NCBI GenBank assembly: GCA_019637685.1
Contig: JAHBVF010000010.1
Span: forward strand, 114,574-178,573
Source of the DNA: Caldilineaceae bacterium
Lineage (GTDB): Bacteria; Chloroflexota; Anaerolineae; Caldilineales; Caldilineaceae
Direction: 5' to 3'
DNA length: 64,000 nucleotides
Below are positions 25,540 through 33,879 of this stretch, in pieces. The position numbers and the translations under genes were made by a program. The notes below the pieces were generated by a model that was not told the origin of the DNA, ran no database searches, and worked only from the letters and a program-made list of their open reading frames with translations. Numbering within the stretch: the stretch's first letter is position 1; the number at the start of each line of letters is the position of its first letter.

Positions 25540-25845
25540 ATGGCAAGCAAGCGGATTAAGCGTTCGCCACGGATGCCGGCGCAGGAAAGTCTGTCGCGGG
25601 AAAGCAAAGCCGTGCAGGCAAATATCCTGAAGGTTGTGAGCAAGCAACTGCTCGACAACGATCCGCCCGAAACCGAGCAAGCCTACAACCGGCTGCTTAC
25701 CGAAGGCTATTCGGAGCAAACAGCCCGACTGTTGATCGGCAATCTGGTCATTCGTGAAATCCACGCGATGATCGGCGAGGGTCGGGTTTGGGATAGGGCT
25801 GGCTCTGCGGCCGCGCTGGCGCGTTTGCCCGAACTGCCGGATTGA
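25540..25845 (+). CDS. small conserved protein (DUF1841-like)
   Basis: 101 residues. The N-terminus is basic (MASKRIKRSPRMPAQ). The body is helical, with LDNDPPETEQAYNRLLTEGYSEQTARLLIGNLVIREIHAMIGEGRVWD, resembling the DUF1841 pattern (N-P-P-E...GYS..EA...I). No catalytic residues are evident. GGGAGAG precedes the ATG. It is probably co-transcribed with the 24699 gene. Confidence 0.7.
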   Translation: MASKRIKRSPRMPAQESLSRESKAVQANILKVVSKQLLDNDPPETEQAYNRLLTEGYSEQTARLLIGNLVIREIHAMIGEGRVWDRAGSAAALARLPELPD

Positions 25846-25899
25846 TGATCGTACAATGAGTCCACGGCAAAAAGCCTTTTGAGCCACTGATTGCAGTGT

Positions 25900-25978
25900 C
25901 AACAAAGTTTTTTGAGCGTAGAAGTTCGACTTTTCAGAAAAGTCGAACTTCTGTAGTCGAATCACTTTGTTTCCAGTG
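25900..25978 (+). repeat. hairpin element C, copy 1
   Basis: The core is AGAAGTTCGACTTTT paired with AAAAGTCGAACTTCT around a CAG loop, flanked by CAACAAAG on the left and CTTTGTTTCCAGT on the right. Three further copies of the core are at 31783-31850, 44816-44849 and 47896-47966. Confidence 0.8.
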
Positions 25979-25985
25979 TACTCAT

Positions 25986-26118
25986 TACACTGTAAATTAA
26001 GTGATTTGACGTTTCTGTAGGTGCAGTTTTGAACTGCACAGGCAGCCGAAGGGGTATTCGTCCCTTGCGCAGCTACAAGCAGCGCCTACGGTAAGATAAT
26101 TACTTTATTTACAGTGTA
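25986..26118 (+). repeat. 133-bp element B, copy 1
   Basis: It has perfect 12-bp terminal inverted repeats TACACTGTAAAT / ATTTACAGTGTA and an inner stem GTGCAGTTTT/GAACTGCAC. A direct repeat CAGTGTACTCATT is present at both sides. The second copy is at 47750-47882 and has the same length. Confidence 0.8.
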
Positions 26119-26183
26119 CTCATTGGTGGCTCAAAAAGTTTTTGTGCTCAGCCAAATGCCGTGTGGGGATTCACTACAGATTC

Positions 26184-26211
26184 TTATGGAAACAGCCTTG
26201 TAGGATACAAT
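26184..26211 (+). promoter_or_regulatory. candidate promoter of the phosphorelay genes
   Basis: TTATGG (26184-26189) and TACAAT (26206-26211) are separated by 16 bases, about 85 bases before the kinase start. It lies just outside composite element D3. Confidence 0.4.
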
Positions 26212-26297
26212 AGAGAACCCTCCCACAGTTATCAGTGATATTACCAGTGCATTGACCAGTACATTCATACGAATCTCGCAGAGAGCGTTGAACCTTT

Positions 26298-29261
26298 ATG
26301 CCACCTATTCAATCATCTTTGAAGGCTACAACTGCGGATGGGCAATTCGCCCGCGGCCAGGGAGCCTATTTCCTCATATTGCTCGGCGTAATGGGAATTG
26401 CTGCACCCATCCTCATGCGCATCACCTGGCAGGCCAATTCAGAATTGCACACGATTTTTGAGTTAACTGCCATTGTGTTGGCTATCGTCATTGCACATCT
26501 CACCTTTATCTACCATCGCCACAGCCGCCGGGACGCCCAGTTTTTCTTTGTCGCCTTTGGCTTTTTAGCCGCGGCCCTGTTAGATATAGTGCATGTGATT
26601 GTGACATCCACGACCCTACGCATTCCCGTACCGTCGCCGCTCTATGAAGCGACGCCGTGGAGTTGGCTGGCCGCGCGGGTGGCTCTGGCTGGCTTCTTTC
26701 TCCTCAACGCGGCCACGCTTTCATCGGATCGTTCCCGCGATAAAACCCGCCGGGCAAGGACAACCCAATATCTGTGGTTTATCGCCATATTGGTAGCTTC
26801 TGTATTGATTATTCTTCTTCTTGTGCCTCTCCCCAAAGCCATGTATTTTGGGCTGCTGATCTCACGCCCCCAGGAGCTTGCAGTGGCCATCCCCTACGGC
26901 CTTGCCTTTGCTCTTTACTACCGCAAGCGCGCCCAGGTGCAGGACCCCCTGTTCCGCTGGGTGCTGACCAGCATTGTGATCAATCTGGCAATCCAGCTAT
27001 TCTATATTCCCTGGTCCAAACAACTCTACGACGCCGCCTTTAACTGGGCGCACATCGCCAAAATTGCCAGCTATTTTGTCATGTTGTTGGGTCTTGCCGG
27101 CAGCATCACCAATATTATTGATGAGCTGCGCAGCAATCGGGATGAGATCAGGCGGCAGAACGCCCTGCTTTCCACAGAAGTGACTGAACGCAAGAGAGCA
27201 GAAGATACAATCCGTATCTACCGGGACATTGTGGACAATATGCCCAGTGGTGTGTATGTAATCCGCCGAGACGATCCCGACGATCTTGGCTCTTTTCGAT
27301 TTATCCTGGGCAACCGGGGGGCCGACCGGGCCACGGGACAGCCCATCGGACCGTTGCTCAACCAGCGCATTGATGAGGCCATTCCGGTTTTGATGGAAAC
27401 CGAATTCCCCGCTGTGTACAAGCGCGTCCTGGATAGCCAGGAACGCGTGTTTATGGGTGACATCTTCGATCCGGGGGACGAAGAACGGGAGGAGACATTT
27501 TTCGAGGTCTGGTTTGTTCCTCTGGCCCAGAACCACCTGGCAGCCATCTTTGAAAACACCACCGAACGCAAGCAGATCGAGCGGGACCTGATCGCCAGCA
27601 AGCATGACCTGAGCGAAGCCCAGGCCCTGGCCCACCTGGGCAGTTGGGTCTGGAATATCAGCACGAATCGTCTCGCCTGGTCCGACGAACTGTATCGGAT
27701 ATATGGCTACGAACCGGAGGAGGCCGAACTCAGCTTCGACTTCTATATGGAACACATCCACCCCAGTGATCGGGAAGTAGTGCAGCAGACGATCGCCCAC
27801 ACACTGAAAACTGGAAAAAGTTTCAACTACTACCATCGAATAGTCACTGCCACAGCAGATGTGCGCATCGTCCATGCCCGGGGTCAATTGGAGACGCAGG
27901 AGGACAAGAACGGCGAGCGCAGGCCCGTCCAAATGTGGGGGACTGCACAGGATGTAACCGAACAGCGTTTGATTGAAGAAGCCAGCAGACGCAACGGAAT
28001 CAAATTAGCCCAGGCACTCAGCCTGTCCAAGATGGGCCATTGGGATTTGGACCTGACTTCCAATCAGGTGGACATTTCGGCTGAATTGGCGCCGATCTTT
28101 GGCCTGGGCAGTCAGGCGACACAACTGCAATTCTCAGAGTTCATTGACCTTATCCATCCTGACGATCGGGGGTCTATGCAGGCGGCCCTGAACGAGGCGA
28201 TTGAGAAACATTCGCTGCTGCGCATAACCTTCCGCATTCTGCTCAGCGACGGTTCAGAACGGGGCATCGAAGGTATCGGCACGCTTGTGCTGGACGAGAG
28301 TGGAAAACCAGCCAGCATGTGGGGGACCGGTCAGGACGTCACCGAGCATCTACGCCTTGAATCCCAATTGAGGCACAATGCAGTTCAGTTGGAAGCCAGC
28401 AATCGGGAATTGCAGGACTTTGCCTATATTGCCTCCCACGATCTTCAGGAGCCGCTGCGCAAAATCTCCGCCTTTGGGGATCGATTAGTGCAGGTCAATC
28501 AGGACAAGCTGGACGAACGATCCCTGGACTATCTCAACCGGATGCAGGACGCGGCCCACCGGATGCAGACGCTGATCAATGACCTGCTCACCCTCTCACG
28601 CGTTACCACCCGGGGCCGGTCCTTTACTTCTGTGGACCTGAACAGAGTGGCTGAGGGTGTGCTGCGGGACCTGGAGAGACAGATTGAGAGTTCGGGTGGA
28701 CAGGTGGAGATTGGCCCTCTGCCCACGATTACGGCGGACCGGGCACAGATGCAGCAACTTTTCCAGAATCTCATCAGCAATGGGCTAAAGTTTCATCGGG
28801 AGGATACACCACCGGTGGTGCGTGTCTTTGTTGAAGCGGCCAGCGGAACCGCCGATCCGAACGGAGTATCCGAGTCCAATGGCGCAGGGGCTTCTCATCA
28901 GAACGGTGAAACCGAGGCCAAAGCCATCGATATGCCCACGCACTTGGCAATGGTTACGATTGTGGTGGAAGACAACGGCATTGGCTTCGACAGCCGGTAC
29001 ACTGACAAAATTTTTCAGCCTTTTCAGCGACTGCATGGCCGCAACAGCTACGAAGGCACAGGTATCGGTCTGGCCATCACCCGCAAGATACTTGAACGCC
29101 ACAGCGGTTCTATCACAGCCCAGAGCGAAGTAGGCGTAGGCACACGCTTTGTACTGACTTTGCCCAAAGATTCTCCAGGACCGAATATGGAAAATGGAGA
29201 TTTCCAGGAGTTCGATTTTTTAGGAAAAGTTGAGCTGCCGACAAGCACGAAAGGAAATTAG
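26298..29261 (+). CDS. membrane sensor histidine kinase, MASE3-PAS-PAS-PAS-HisKA-HATPase_c
   Basis: 987 residues. Residues about 25-275 form a MASE3-type multi-helix sensor (AFGFLAAALLDIVHVIV...PYGLAFALYYRKRAQVQDPLFRW). A coiled stretch is followed by three PAS units (about 300-420, 425-550, 560-690), each ended by a PAC-like GTAQDVTEQ or GTGQDVTEH. The phosphoacceptor is H714 in YIASHDLQEPLRK. The N box is QLFQNLISNGLKF and the G1 box DNGIGFDSRYTDKIFQPFQRLHG near 893. A disordered insertion (ADPNGVSESNGAGASHQNGETE) splits the ATPase domain. No Shine-Dalgarno is obvious. It is followed within ten bases by a receiver gene, its likely partner. Confidence 0.9.
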   Translation: MPPIQSSLKATTADGQFARGQGAYFLILLGVMGIAAPILMRITWQANSELHTIFELTAIVLAIVIAHLTFIYHRHSRRDAQFFFVAFGFLAAALLDIVHVIVTSTTLRIPVPSPLYEATPWSWLAARVALAGFFLLNAATLSSDRSRDKTRRARTTQYLWFIAILVASVLIILLLVPLPKAMYFGLLISRPQELAVAIPYGLAFALYYRKRAQVQDPLFRWVLTSIVINLAIQLFYIPWSKQLYDAAFNWAHIAKIASYFVMLLGLAGSITNIIDELRSNRDEIRRQNALLSTEVTERKRAEDTIRIYRDIVDNMPSGVYVIRRDDPDDLGSFRFILGNRGADRATGQPIGPLLNQRIDEAIPVLMETEFPAVYKRVLDSQERVFMGDIFDPGDEEREETFFEVWFVPLAQNHLAAIFENTTERKQIERDLIASKHDLSEAQALAHLGSWVWNISTNRLAWSDELYRIYGYEPEEAELSFDFYMEHIHPSDREVVQQTIAHTLKTGKSFNYYHRIVTATADVRIVHARGQLETQEDKNGERRPVQMWGTAQDVTEQRLIEEASRRNGIKLAQALSLSKMGHWDLDLTSNQVDISAELAPIFGLGSQATQLQFSEFIDLIHPDDRGSMQAALNEAIEKHSLLRITFRILLSDGSERGIEGIGTLVLDESGKPASMWGTGQDVTEHLRLESQLRHNAVQLEASNRELQDFAYIASHDLQEPLRKISAFGDRLVQVNQDKLDERSLDYLNRMQDAAHRMQTLINDLLTLSRVTTRGRSFTSVDLNRVAEGVLRDLERQIESSGGQVEIGPLPTITADRAQMQQLFQNLISNGLKFHREDTPPVVRVFVEAASGTADPNGVSESNGAGASHQNGETEAKAIDMPTHLAMVTIVVEDNGIGFDSRYTDKIFQPFQRLHGRNSYEGTGIGLAITRKILERHSGSITAQSEVGVGTRFVLTLPKDSPGPNMENGDFQEFDFLGKVELPTSTKGN

Positions 29262-29269
29262 AGGTGGAA

Positions 29270-29731
29270 ATGCCCAATTCAAGAGCGATTACCCTATTGA
29301 TTGCAGACGATGACCCGGATGACCGTCTGCTGGCAGAAGAAGCACTGATCGAAAGCCGGTTGGCCAATCATTTCTATTTTGTCGAAGATGGAGAACAACT
29401 GCTCGATTTTTTGTATCAGCGCAACGCCTATAACAGCGAGACCGCACCCCGGCCTGGGCTGATTCTGCTCGATCTCAATATGCCCCGCAAAGATGGCCGA
29501 GAAGCATTGAACGAGATCAAGTCGGATCCCCATCTGCGCAAAATTCCCATTGTCATCCTGACCACATCCGAAGCCGAAGAGGATATCCTGCGCAGCTACG
29601 ATCTGGGGGTCAATTCCTTTATTGTGAAGCCGGTCACCTTTGAGGGATTGGTCGAGGTGATGCGTACAATTGGCCTCTATTGGTTCGAGATCGTCGTCCT
29701 GCCCCCGGATTGCTCATCGGAGGCTATGTAG
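29270..29731 (+). CDS. single-domain response regulator (Rcp1-like receiver)
   Basis: 153 residues, one CheY-like domain: acidic DDD at 13-15, phosphoacceptor D68 (LILLDLNMPRKDG), switch Thr/Ser in VILTTSEAEED and Lys in FIVKPV. The long loop RNAYNSETAPRPG is typical of receivers that partner phytochrome-like kinases with PHEDLQEP-type H boxes, and the upstream kinase has this H box. ATG 29270 is preferred to GTG 29264 because GAGG lies five bases before it. It has no output domain, so it probably passes phosphate on within this four-gene set. Confidence 0.88.
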   Translation: MPNSRAITLLIADDDPDDRLLAEEALIESRLANHFYFVEDGEQLLDFLYQRNAYNSETAPRPGLILLDLNMPRKDGREALNEIKSDPHLRKIPIVILTTSEAEEDILRSYDLGVNSFIVKPVTFEGLVEVMRTIGLYWFEIVVLPPDCSSEAM

Positions 29732-29735
29732 AACA

Positions 29736-30848
29736 ATGGCACAGGAAAACACTTTTCAAAAGGTGACGATTGCCCTGGTCGAAGACGACGAGGACGACTA
29801 CATTCTGCTCGAAGATTATCTCAACGACTTTCGCTGGGCCGAGGCTACCCTGGAATGGGTGGATAATTATACGGACGGGCTGGCATTGCTGTTGGAAAAC
29901 CGCCACGACGTCTATTTGCTGGATTACCGGCTGGGGGGACAGACGGGTCTTGAACTCTTGCAGGCAGCGTTGGAATTGGGCTGTCGGGGTCCGGTAATCG
30001 TCTTGACCGGCAAGGGAGATCGGACCATCGATCTGGCGGTGATGGAAAGCGGCGCGGTCGATTATCTGATCAAAGAGAATATGGACGGGGAGACGCTGGA
30101 ACGGGCCATTCGCTATGCCATCTACCGCAAGCGGTCCGAAATGGAGTTGGCCGAGATGCAGCGCCGCCTGGCCGACAGCCAGGAAGAGGAGCGACTGCAT
30201 CTGGCCCGGGAATTGCACGACGGCCCCTTGCAGGAATTGTTGGGCATACGCCTGCACATGGGTGCGCTGACCAATGCCTTGCCCGAAGCAGCCCCCCGCG
30301 TGGCACAGATGCAGGAGCAGGTACAGCACATTGTGGACACCCTGCGCAATCTGTGCGGCGAACTGCGCCCTCCGTCTCTCCCCCATTTTGGTCTGGACAA
30401 GGTTATCGGTTCCTACGTACAGAAGTTTCGCAACCTGCACAGCGAGATTGAGATCGATATGGACCTGGACAAAGGCGGGGAAACGCTTGATCCCAACACC
30501 CGGCTGGCCCTCTATCGCATTTTTCAGAACGCGATGGCAAATATCGCCAACCACGCCCAGGCCACACGCATACGCATTGAAGTACACGTGGACAGCCATC
30601 AAATCGTTATGCAAATTGCCGACGACGGCAAAGGATTCCGCGTGCCACACAGTTTGATGACTATGGCCCGCCAAGGCCATTACGGACTGTTGGGCGCAAG
30701 CGAACGGGCCGAATCCATTGGTGGACGGCTGTCTGTCCATTCCGAGCCGGGCCAGGGAACAACTGTGATTGTGGTGGCACCCCGGCATCCGACAAACCCG
30801 ACAATCGTGCCGATTTTACTGGAAAGAGAAGGAGAAACAAATGGCTGA
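29736..30848 (+). CDS. hybrid receiver-histidine kinase (REC-HisKA_3-HATPase_c)
   Basis: 370 residues, soluble. The N-terminal receiver has DDED at 17-20 and D63 (VYLLDYRLGGQTG). A helical linker (YRKRSEMELAEMQRRLADSQEEE) leads to the HisKA_3 dimerisation domain with H161 in LARELHDGPLQELLGIRLHMG, then an ATPase domain with DDGKGFRV and GLLGASERAESIGG. This is the NarX/DesK kinase class. It starts four bases after the receiver gene and overlaps the next gene by eight bases, so all three are translationally linked. Kinase activity is presumably gated by phosphorylation of its own receiver. Confidence 0.9.
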   Translation: MAQENTFQKVTIALVEDDEDDYILLEDYLNDFRWAEATLEWVDNYTDGLALLLENRHDVYLLDYRLGGQTGLELLQAALELGCRGPVIVLTGKGDRTIDLAVMESGAVDYLIKENMDGETLERAIRYAIYRKRSEMELAEMQRRLADSQEEERLHLARELHDGPLQELLGIRLHMGALTNALPEAAPRVAQMQEQVQHIVDTLRNLCGELRPPSLPHFGLDKVIGSYVQKFRNLHSEIEIDMDLDKGGETLDPNTRLALYRIFQNAMANIANHAQATRIRIEVHVDSHQIVMQIADDGKGFRVPHSLMTMARQGHYGLLGASERAESIGGRLSVHSEPGQGTTVIVVAPRHPTNPTIVPILLEREGETNG

Positions 30849-31494
30849 GTCAATCCGCGTCATTCTGGTTGACGATCACCCGGTTGTGCGCTCGGGCATC
30901 CGCATGCTGCTGGAGCAGGCACCCGAAATCAAGATCATCGGCGAAGCGGACCGGGGCAGCAAAGGGATTCAGATGATCGAGCGCTTGCAGCCGGATGTGG
31001 TGCTGTTGGATATGGAAATGCCCGATATGACGGGTGTCGATGTCATGCGCACATTGCAGAGCCAGGGCAGCACCGTGCGTGTTCTGGGGCTGAGCGCGTA
31101 CGACGACCCGGAATATATCCGCAGCCTGCTGGCCGCAGGGGCCTATGGCTATTTGACCAAAGACGAAGCGCTGGATTCGATTGTGGAGGCTGTGCGGGGC
31201 GTGGCAGAAGGACAGGAAGGCTGGCTCAGTCGGCGGGCCGCGGCCCGCCTGACCGCGCTCACCCGCCAACCCGCGTCCGACCCCATCAGCCTGACAGAGC
31301 GGGAAGAAGAGGTGCTGCAGGCTCTGGCACAGGGCTGGTCCAATGACCAGATCGCCGATCATCTGGTGATCACCGAGCGCACGGTACGCTATCATCTGAC
31401 AAATATCTACCAGAAGCTCAACCTCTCCAGCCGCTCGGAGACGATTGCCTGGGCGCACAAGCAGTGGGGCGGGTTGACCGAGGAGAGCACCTAG
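30841..31494 (+). CDS. NarL/LuxR-family response regulator
   Basis: 217 residues. The receiver has DD at 11-12 and D57 (VVLLDMEMPDMTG), with K in YGYLTKDEALDSI. The C-terminal LuxR helix-turn-helix is at about 155-210 (LTEREEEVLQALAQGWSNDQIADHLVITERTVRYHLTNIYQKL). GGAGAAAC precedes the ATG. It is the natural output partner of the HisKA_3 kinase whose gene it overlaps. Targets are unknown; the stress island just downstream is a candidate. Confidence 0.92.
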   Translation: MAESIRVILVDDHPVVRSGIRMLLEQAPEIKIIGEADRGSKGIQMIERLQPDVVLLDMEMPDMTGVDVMRTLQSQGSTVRVLGLSAYDDPEYIRSLLAAGAYGYLTKDEALDSIVEAVRGVAEGQEGWLSRRAAARLTALTRQPASDPISLTEREEEVLQALAQGWSNDQIADHLVITERTVRYHLTNIYQKLNLSSRSETIAWAHKQWGGLTEEST

Positions 31495-31588
31495 GTCGCC
31501 CCACGCCCTGACCCCGGTTTTACCTGTTTGCGATCGGTTCCCTCGCAGCCATCTCTCCCGGCATTCCTTCGCACAGATATCTTAATTC

Positions 31589-31749
31589 GTGACTATTCAG
31601 CCATAAGCCAGCCGGTTAGCAAACGTCGGTTGAGTAGCCTGGGGCTGTTTCAGGCGTATCGAAACCAGTTTGCGGGTCTACCCGCTTTGGTTTCGATACG
31701 GCCACATACTGCCGTGGCCTACTCAACCGGCGCTGGCCTGAATAGTCAC
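31589..31749 (-). repeat. 161-bp palindromic element A, copy 3 (reverse orientation)
   Basis: It is the reverse complement of copies 1 and 2, with ends GTGACTATTCAG and CTGAATAGTCAC intact, but it lacks the outer CTGCAAAAAG flanks. It sits in the 626-bp gap 31495-32120 after the regulator gene. Confidence 0.85.
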
Positions 31750-31782
31750 CTTAATTCAACATAAAAAACAGAACGCAGGCGA

Positions 31783-31850
31783 AACAAAGTTATACAGAAG
31801 TTCGACTTTTCAGAAAAGTCGAACTTCTACGCCCAAAAAACTTTGTTGAC
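31783..31850 (-). repeat. hairpin element C, copy 2 (reverse orientation)
   Basis: AGAAGTTCGACTTTT/AAAAGTCGAACTTCT core with AAACAAAGT on the left and ACTTTGTTGACG on the right. It lies 33 bp after element A3. Confidence 0.75.
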
Positions 31851-31963
31851 GCTACACTCAGCGCAGGCGCAAGCTGAGGAACCCAATCCCCTTGGCTGTC
31901 TCAATGCCTGCTCGTTGTATCTCCCAGTATCTGCCCCACCGGTTCACCCCTCACACCTGTCCA

Positions 31964-32054
31964 CCTGTCGTCGGCGACAGGTTCCCGCCTGCTCTGCCGC
32001 CAGTAGGAAACTGTCGTCCAGACCGTTGTCGCCGGGGCAGATTCCCGATAGACT
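31964..32054 (+). promoter_or_regulatory. dps promoter region with upstream CTGTCG hairpin
   Basis: A hairpin CCTGTCG/CGACAGG (31964-31981) is followed by GGAAACTGTCG (32006-32016), then TTGTCG (32026-32031) and TAGACT (32049-32054) with 17-base spacing. The same order of parts precedes the glsB-type gene at 35014-35104. Confidence 0.45.
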
Positions 32055-32120
32055 GTAACCGAGCAGAGACAGGAGAATTGCTCACAAGTGATGAAGCAAA
32101 CGAACAGTGAGGAGAATCGA

Positions 32121-32660
32121 ATGAGCAAAGCAAATAGCAGCAATGGCAATACAAAGACAAAGGAAAAGGCACAAGAAACACAGCGGACCGATATCGGCCT
32201 GTCCGGTGAGGCCGTGGAAAATGTGGTTTCCCTTTTGACCCAGGCTTTGTCCGATATTCAGGTTCTCTATGTAAAGACATTGAACGTCCACTGGAACATT
32301 GTGGACCCCAGTTTCTACGGCATTCACATTCTGCTGGATGACCAGTACAACGCCCTCAAACAGGACGGCGACAAAGTGGCCGAACGAATCCGAGGGTATG
32401 GCGTACCAGTGATCGGCAGTATGGGCGAGTTTCTGGAAAATAGCCGCCTGAAGGAAAAGATCGGCGGGCAGACTGTCGGTATCGAAGCCCTGGGTGAATT
32501 GGTCGCAGATCACGAGGCGGTTATCCGCCAACTGCGCAAGGACATCGATAGCTGTGACGAAGAGTATGGCGACCAGGGCGCGGCTGACCTGCTGACAGCA
32601 CAGATGCAGAAACACCAGGATATGGCGTGGATGCTTCGGTCGTTTTTACCCAAGTCATAA
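32121..32660 (+). CDS. dps: Dps-family DNA-protecting ferritin-like protein
   Basis: 179 residues from ATG 32121, chosen because GAGGAGAA precedes it; an upstream ATG at 32088 has no such site. The intersubunit ferroxidase ligands H57, H69, D73, D84 and E88 have exactly the spacing of E. coli Dps (H51, H63, D67, D78, E82). A Lys/Ser/Asn-rich N-terminal tail of about 25 residues could bind DNA. It oxidises ferrous iron with peroxide and shields DNA in stress. It opens the plus-strand stress island. Confidence 0.92.
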   Translation: MSKANSSNGNTKTKEKAQETQRTDIGLSGEAVENVVSLLTQALSDIQVLYVKTLNVHWNIVDPSFYGIHILLDDQYNALKQDGDKVAERIRGYGVPVIGSMGEFLENSRLKEKIGGQTVGIEALGELVADHEAVIRQLRKDIDSCDEEYGDQGAADLLTAQMQKHQDMAWMLRSFLPKS

Positions 32661-32714
32661 ACGACCAAAGCTATACGCGGGAGACCGCTGGTCGGTCAAC
32701 ATAGCACGAGCATC

Positions 32715-32759
32715 TCTATTCGACAACAATCTATTCGACAGCAATCTATTCGGTAGCAA
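32715..32759. repeat. three tandem 15-bp repeats upstream of the 32782 gene
   Basis: TCTATTCGACAACAA, TCTATTCGACAGCAA and TCTATTCGGTAGCAA follow each other without gaps, ending 22 bp before the start codon and just before AAGGAG. They could be operator or RNA-binding repeats. Confidence 0.75.
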
Positions 32760-32781
32760 GTCTACTGCAAGGAGCAAACTG

Positions 32782-33141
32782 ATGAACAAGCAACAGGCGC
32801 TGGCAGATAGCGCGACAGCCACTATGGAAGAAATGCGCGATTTGATGCACAAACAGCTTGCGGCCCTGAAGGTCAATAGCGTTACGGACAGCATCGACCA
32901 GTTGGTCAGCCGTATGGAAACCCAATTCGGTTATAGCAAGGAGGACGCCGTGAAATCCGTAAAAACCCTTTTCGACACCTATGGGGATGACGTACTCAAC
33001 CTCATCGCCGAGAAGACGCCGTTGCCCATCAAGCGCAAGAAGCAGAATCGCAACAAAAAGCTGATGACCGCGTTGACGGTTGCGATGGGTGTCATTGCCG
33101 TGGCTCGTTGGTTTCTCAACAACAGCAGCAACGAAAGCTAA
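32782..33141 (+). CDS. small stress-island protein with C-terminal membrane anchor
   Basis: 119 residues. A helical N-terminal part (MEEMRDLMHKQLAALK, VTDSIDQLVSRMETQFGYSKEDAVKSVKTLFDTYG) is followed by a basic patch KRKKQNRNKK and one hydrophobic segment LMTALTVAMGVIAVARWFL. The fold is unknown to me. FGYSKEDAVK resembles the YGYSKDQA end of CsbD proteins, which occur two genes downstream. ATG is preceded by AAGGAGC. It is probably part of the stress regulon. Confidence 0.75.
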   Translation: MNKQQALADSATATMEEMRDLMHKQLAALKVNSVTDSIDQLVSRMETQFGYSKEDAVKSVKTLFDTYGDDVLNLIAEKTPLPIKRKKQNRNKKLMTALTVAMGVIAVARWFLNNSSNES

Positions 33142-33368
33142 CAACAAGGATTGCAAGGAAAGCGGCTGTAGTTGGTATCCATAGAAGATATCCAGACAGG
33201 GAAGATATTCAGAGTGGAGGACAAACTTGGCAAGAGTGCTCCTAAGGAAGGACACATTTTGCTGAGCCAGTCCTACCCACATAGCTGTACGCATCTCTAC
33301 AGAGTCTTGTTTCGGCCCTTCTGGGCTAGAGCACAGAACGCAAGACCTTTGCAGAAAGGAAACCGAAC

Positions 33369-33785
33369 ATGAAAACCGTAGCTGGCATCGTGCCAGAAAA
33401 CCGGGTGGATGAACTGACCAAACAACTCATTGCCGAGGGCTGGGGTGAGAATTACAGCCTGATCCAACGGGAAAACACCAGTGACGAGCGCATCTTTGCC
33501 GCCCCTGTGCCCAATGCAGCCGACAGCGGCCCGCTGATGGCAGGGATGGTGATTGAGCCAGACGCAGCCGTTGATCCCTATCAGACCAACGAAGGTACGC
33601 TGCACACCAACGTGAAGGACGAGTTGGACGAGTTTGACCTGAGTGAAGAGGAGCAGGATTTCTACGCTCGCCAGGTCCGTGAAGGAGGCACTTTTGTCGC
33701 CGTGGAAGTGGATGACGAAGATGCCGAGCGGGCAGAAGCGATTTTTTCCCAAGTCGACGCCCAACAGTTGGAAATCGTCGACTAG
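33369..33785 (+). CDS. small acidic stress-island protein, function unknown
   Basis: 138 residues, strongly acidic in the C-terminal half (DELDEFDLSEEEQDFYARQVREGGTFVAVEVDDEDAERAEAIF). It begins MKTVAGIVPENRVDELTKQLIAEGWGENYSLI, a ferredoxin-like beta-alpha pattern recalling general-stress heat-induced (YflT/GsiB-region) proteins, without a confident family match. AAAGGAAACC lies before the ATG. The 227 bp upstream contain no supported gene. Confidence 0.75.
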   Translation: MKTVAGIVPENRVDELTKQLIAEGWGENYSLIQRENTSDERIFAAPVPNAADSGPLMAGMVIEPDAAVDPYQTNEGTLHTNVKDELDEFDLSEEEQDFYARQVREGGTFVAVEVDDEDAERAEAIFSQVDAQQLEIVD

Positions 33786-33879
33786 TGCATCAGCAGTACG
33801 GAACTGAGCACGCGAGGTCCGCTTTTCCCAATGCGGCTTTACCTGTCAAGCTTTACCTATCAATTCCAAAGGAGAGAGT

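Larger units (their letters stand above)
25858..26151. repeat. composite palindromic element D3 with elements C1 and B1 inside
   Basis: The left edge GAGTCCACGGCAAAAAGCCT continues TTTGAGCCACTGA as in D1 and D2; the right edge GGTGGCTCAAAAAGTTTTTG is its inverted partner. Inside are hairpin unit C1 (25900-25978) and the 133-bp unit B1 (25986-26118). It accounts for most of the 452-bp gap before the sensor kinase. Confidence 0.65.

Noticed and set aside
32715..32759. CRISPR-like reading of the 15-bp tandem repeats
   Set aside because: There are no spacers between the units and no cas genes in the window.
33172..33372. 66-residue frame between two stress-island genes
   Set aside because: It starts at a non-ATG codon, has no ribosome site and an unpatterned sequence.
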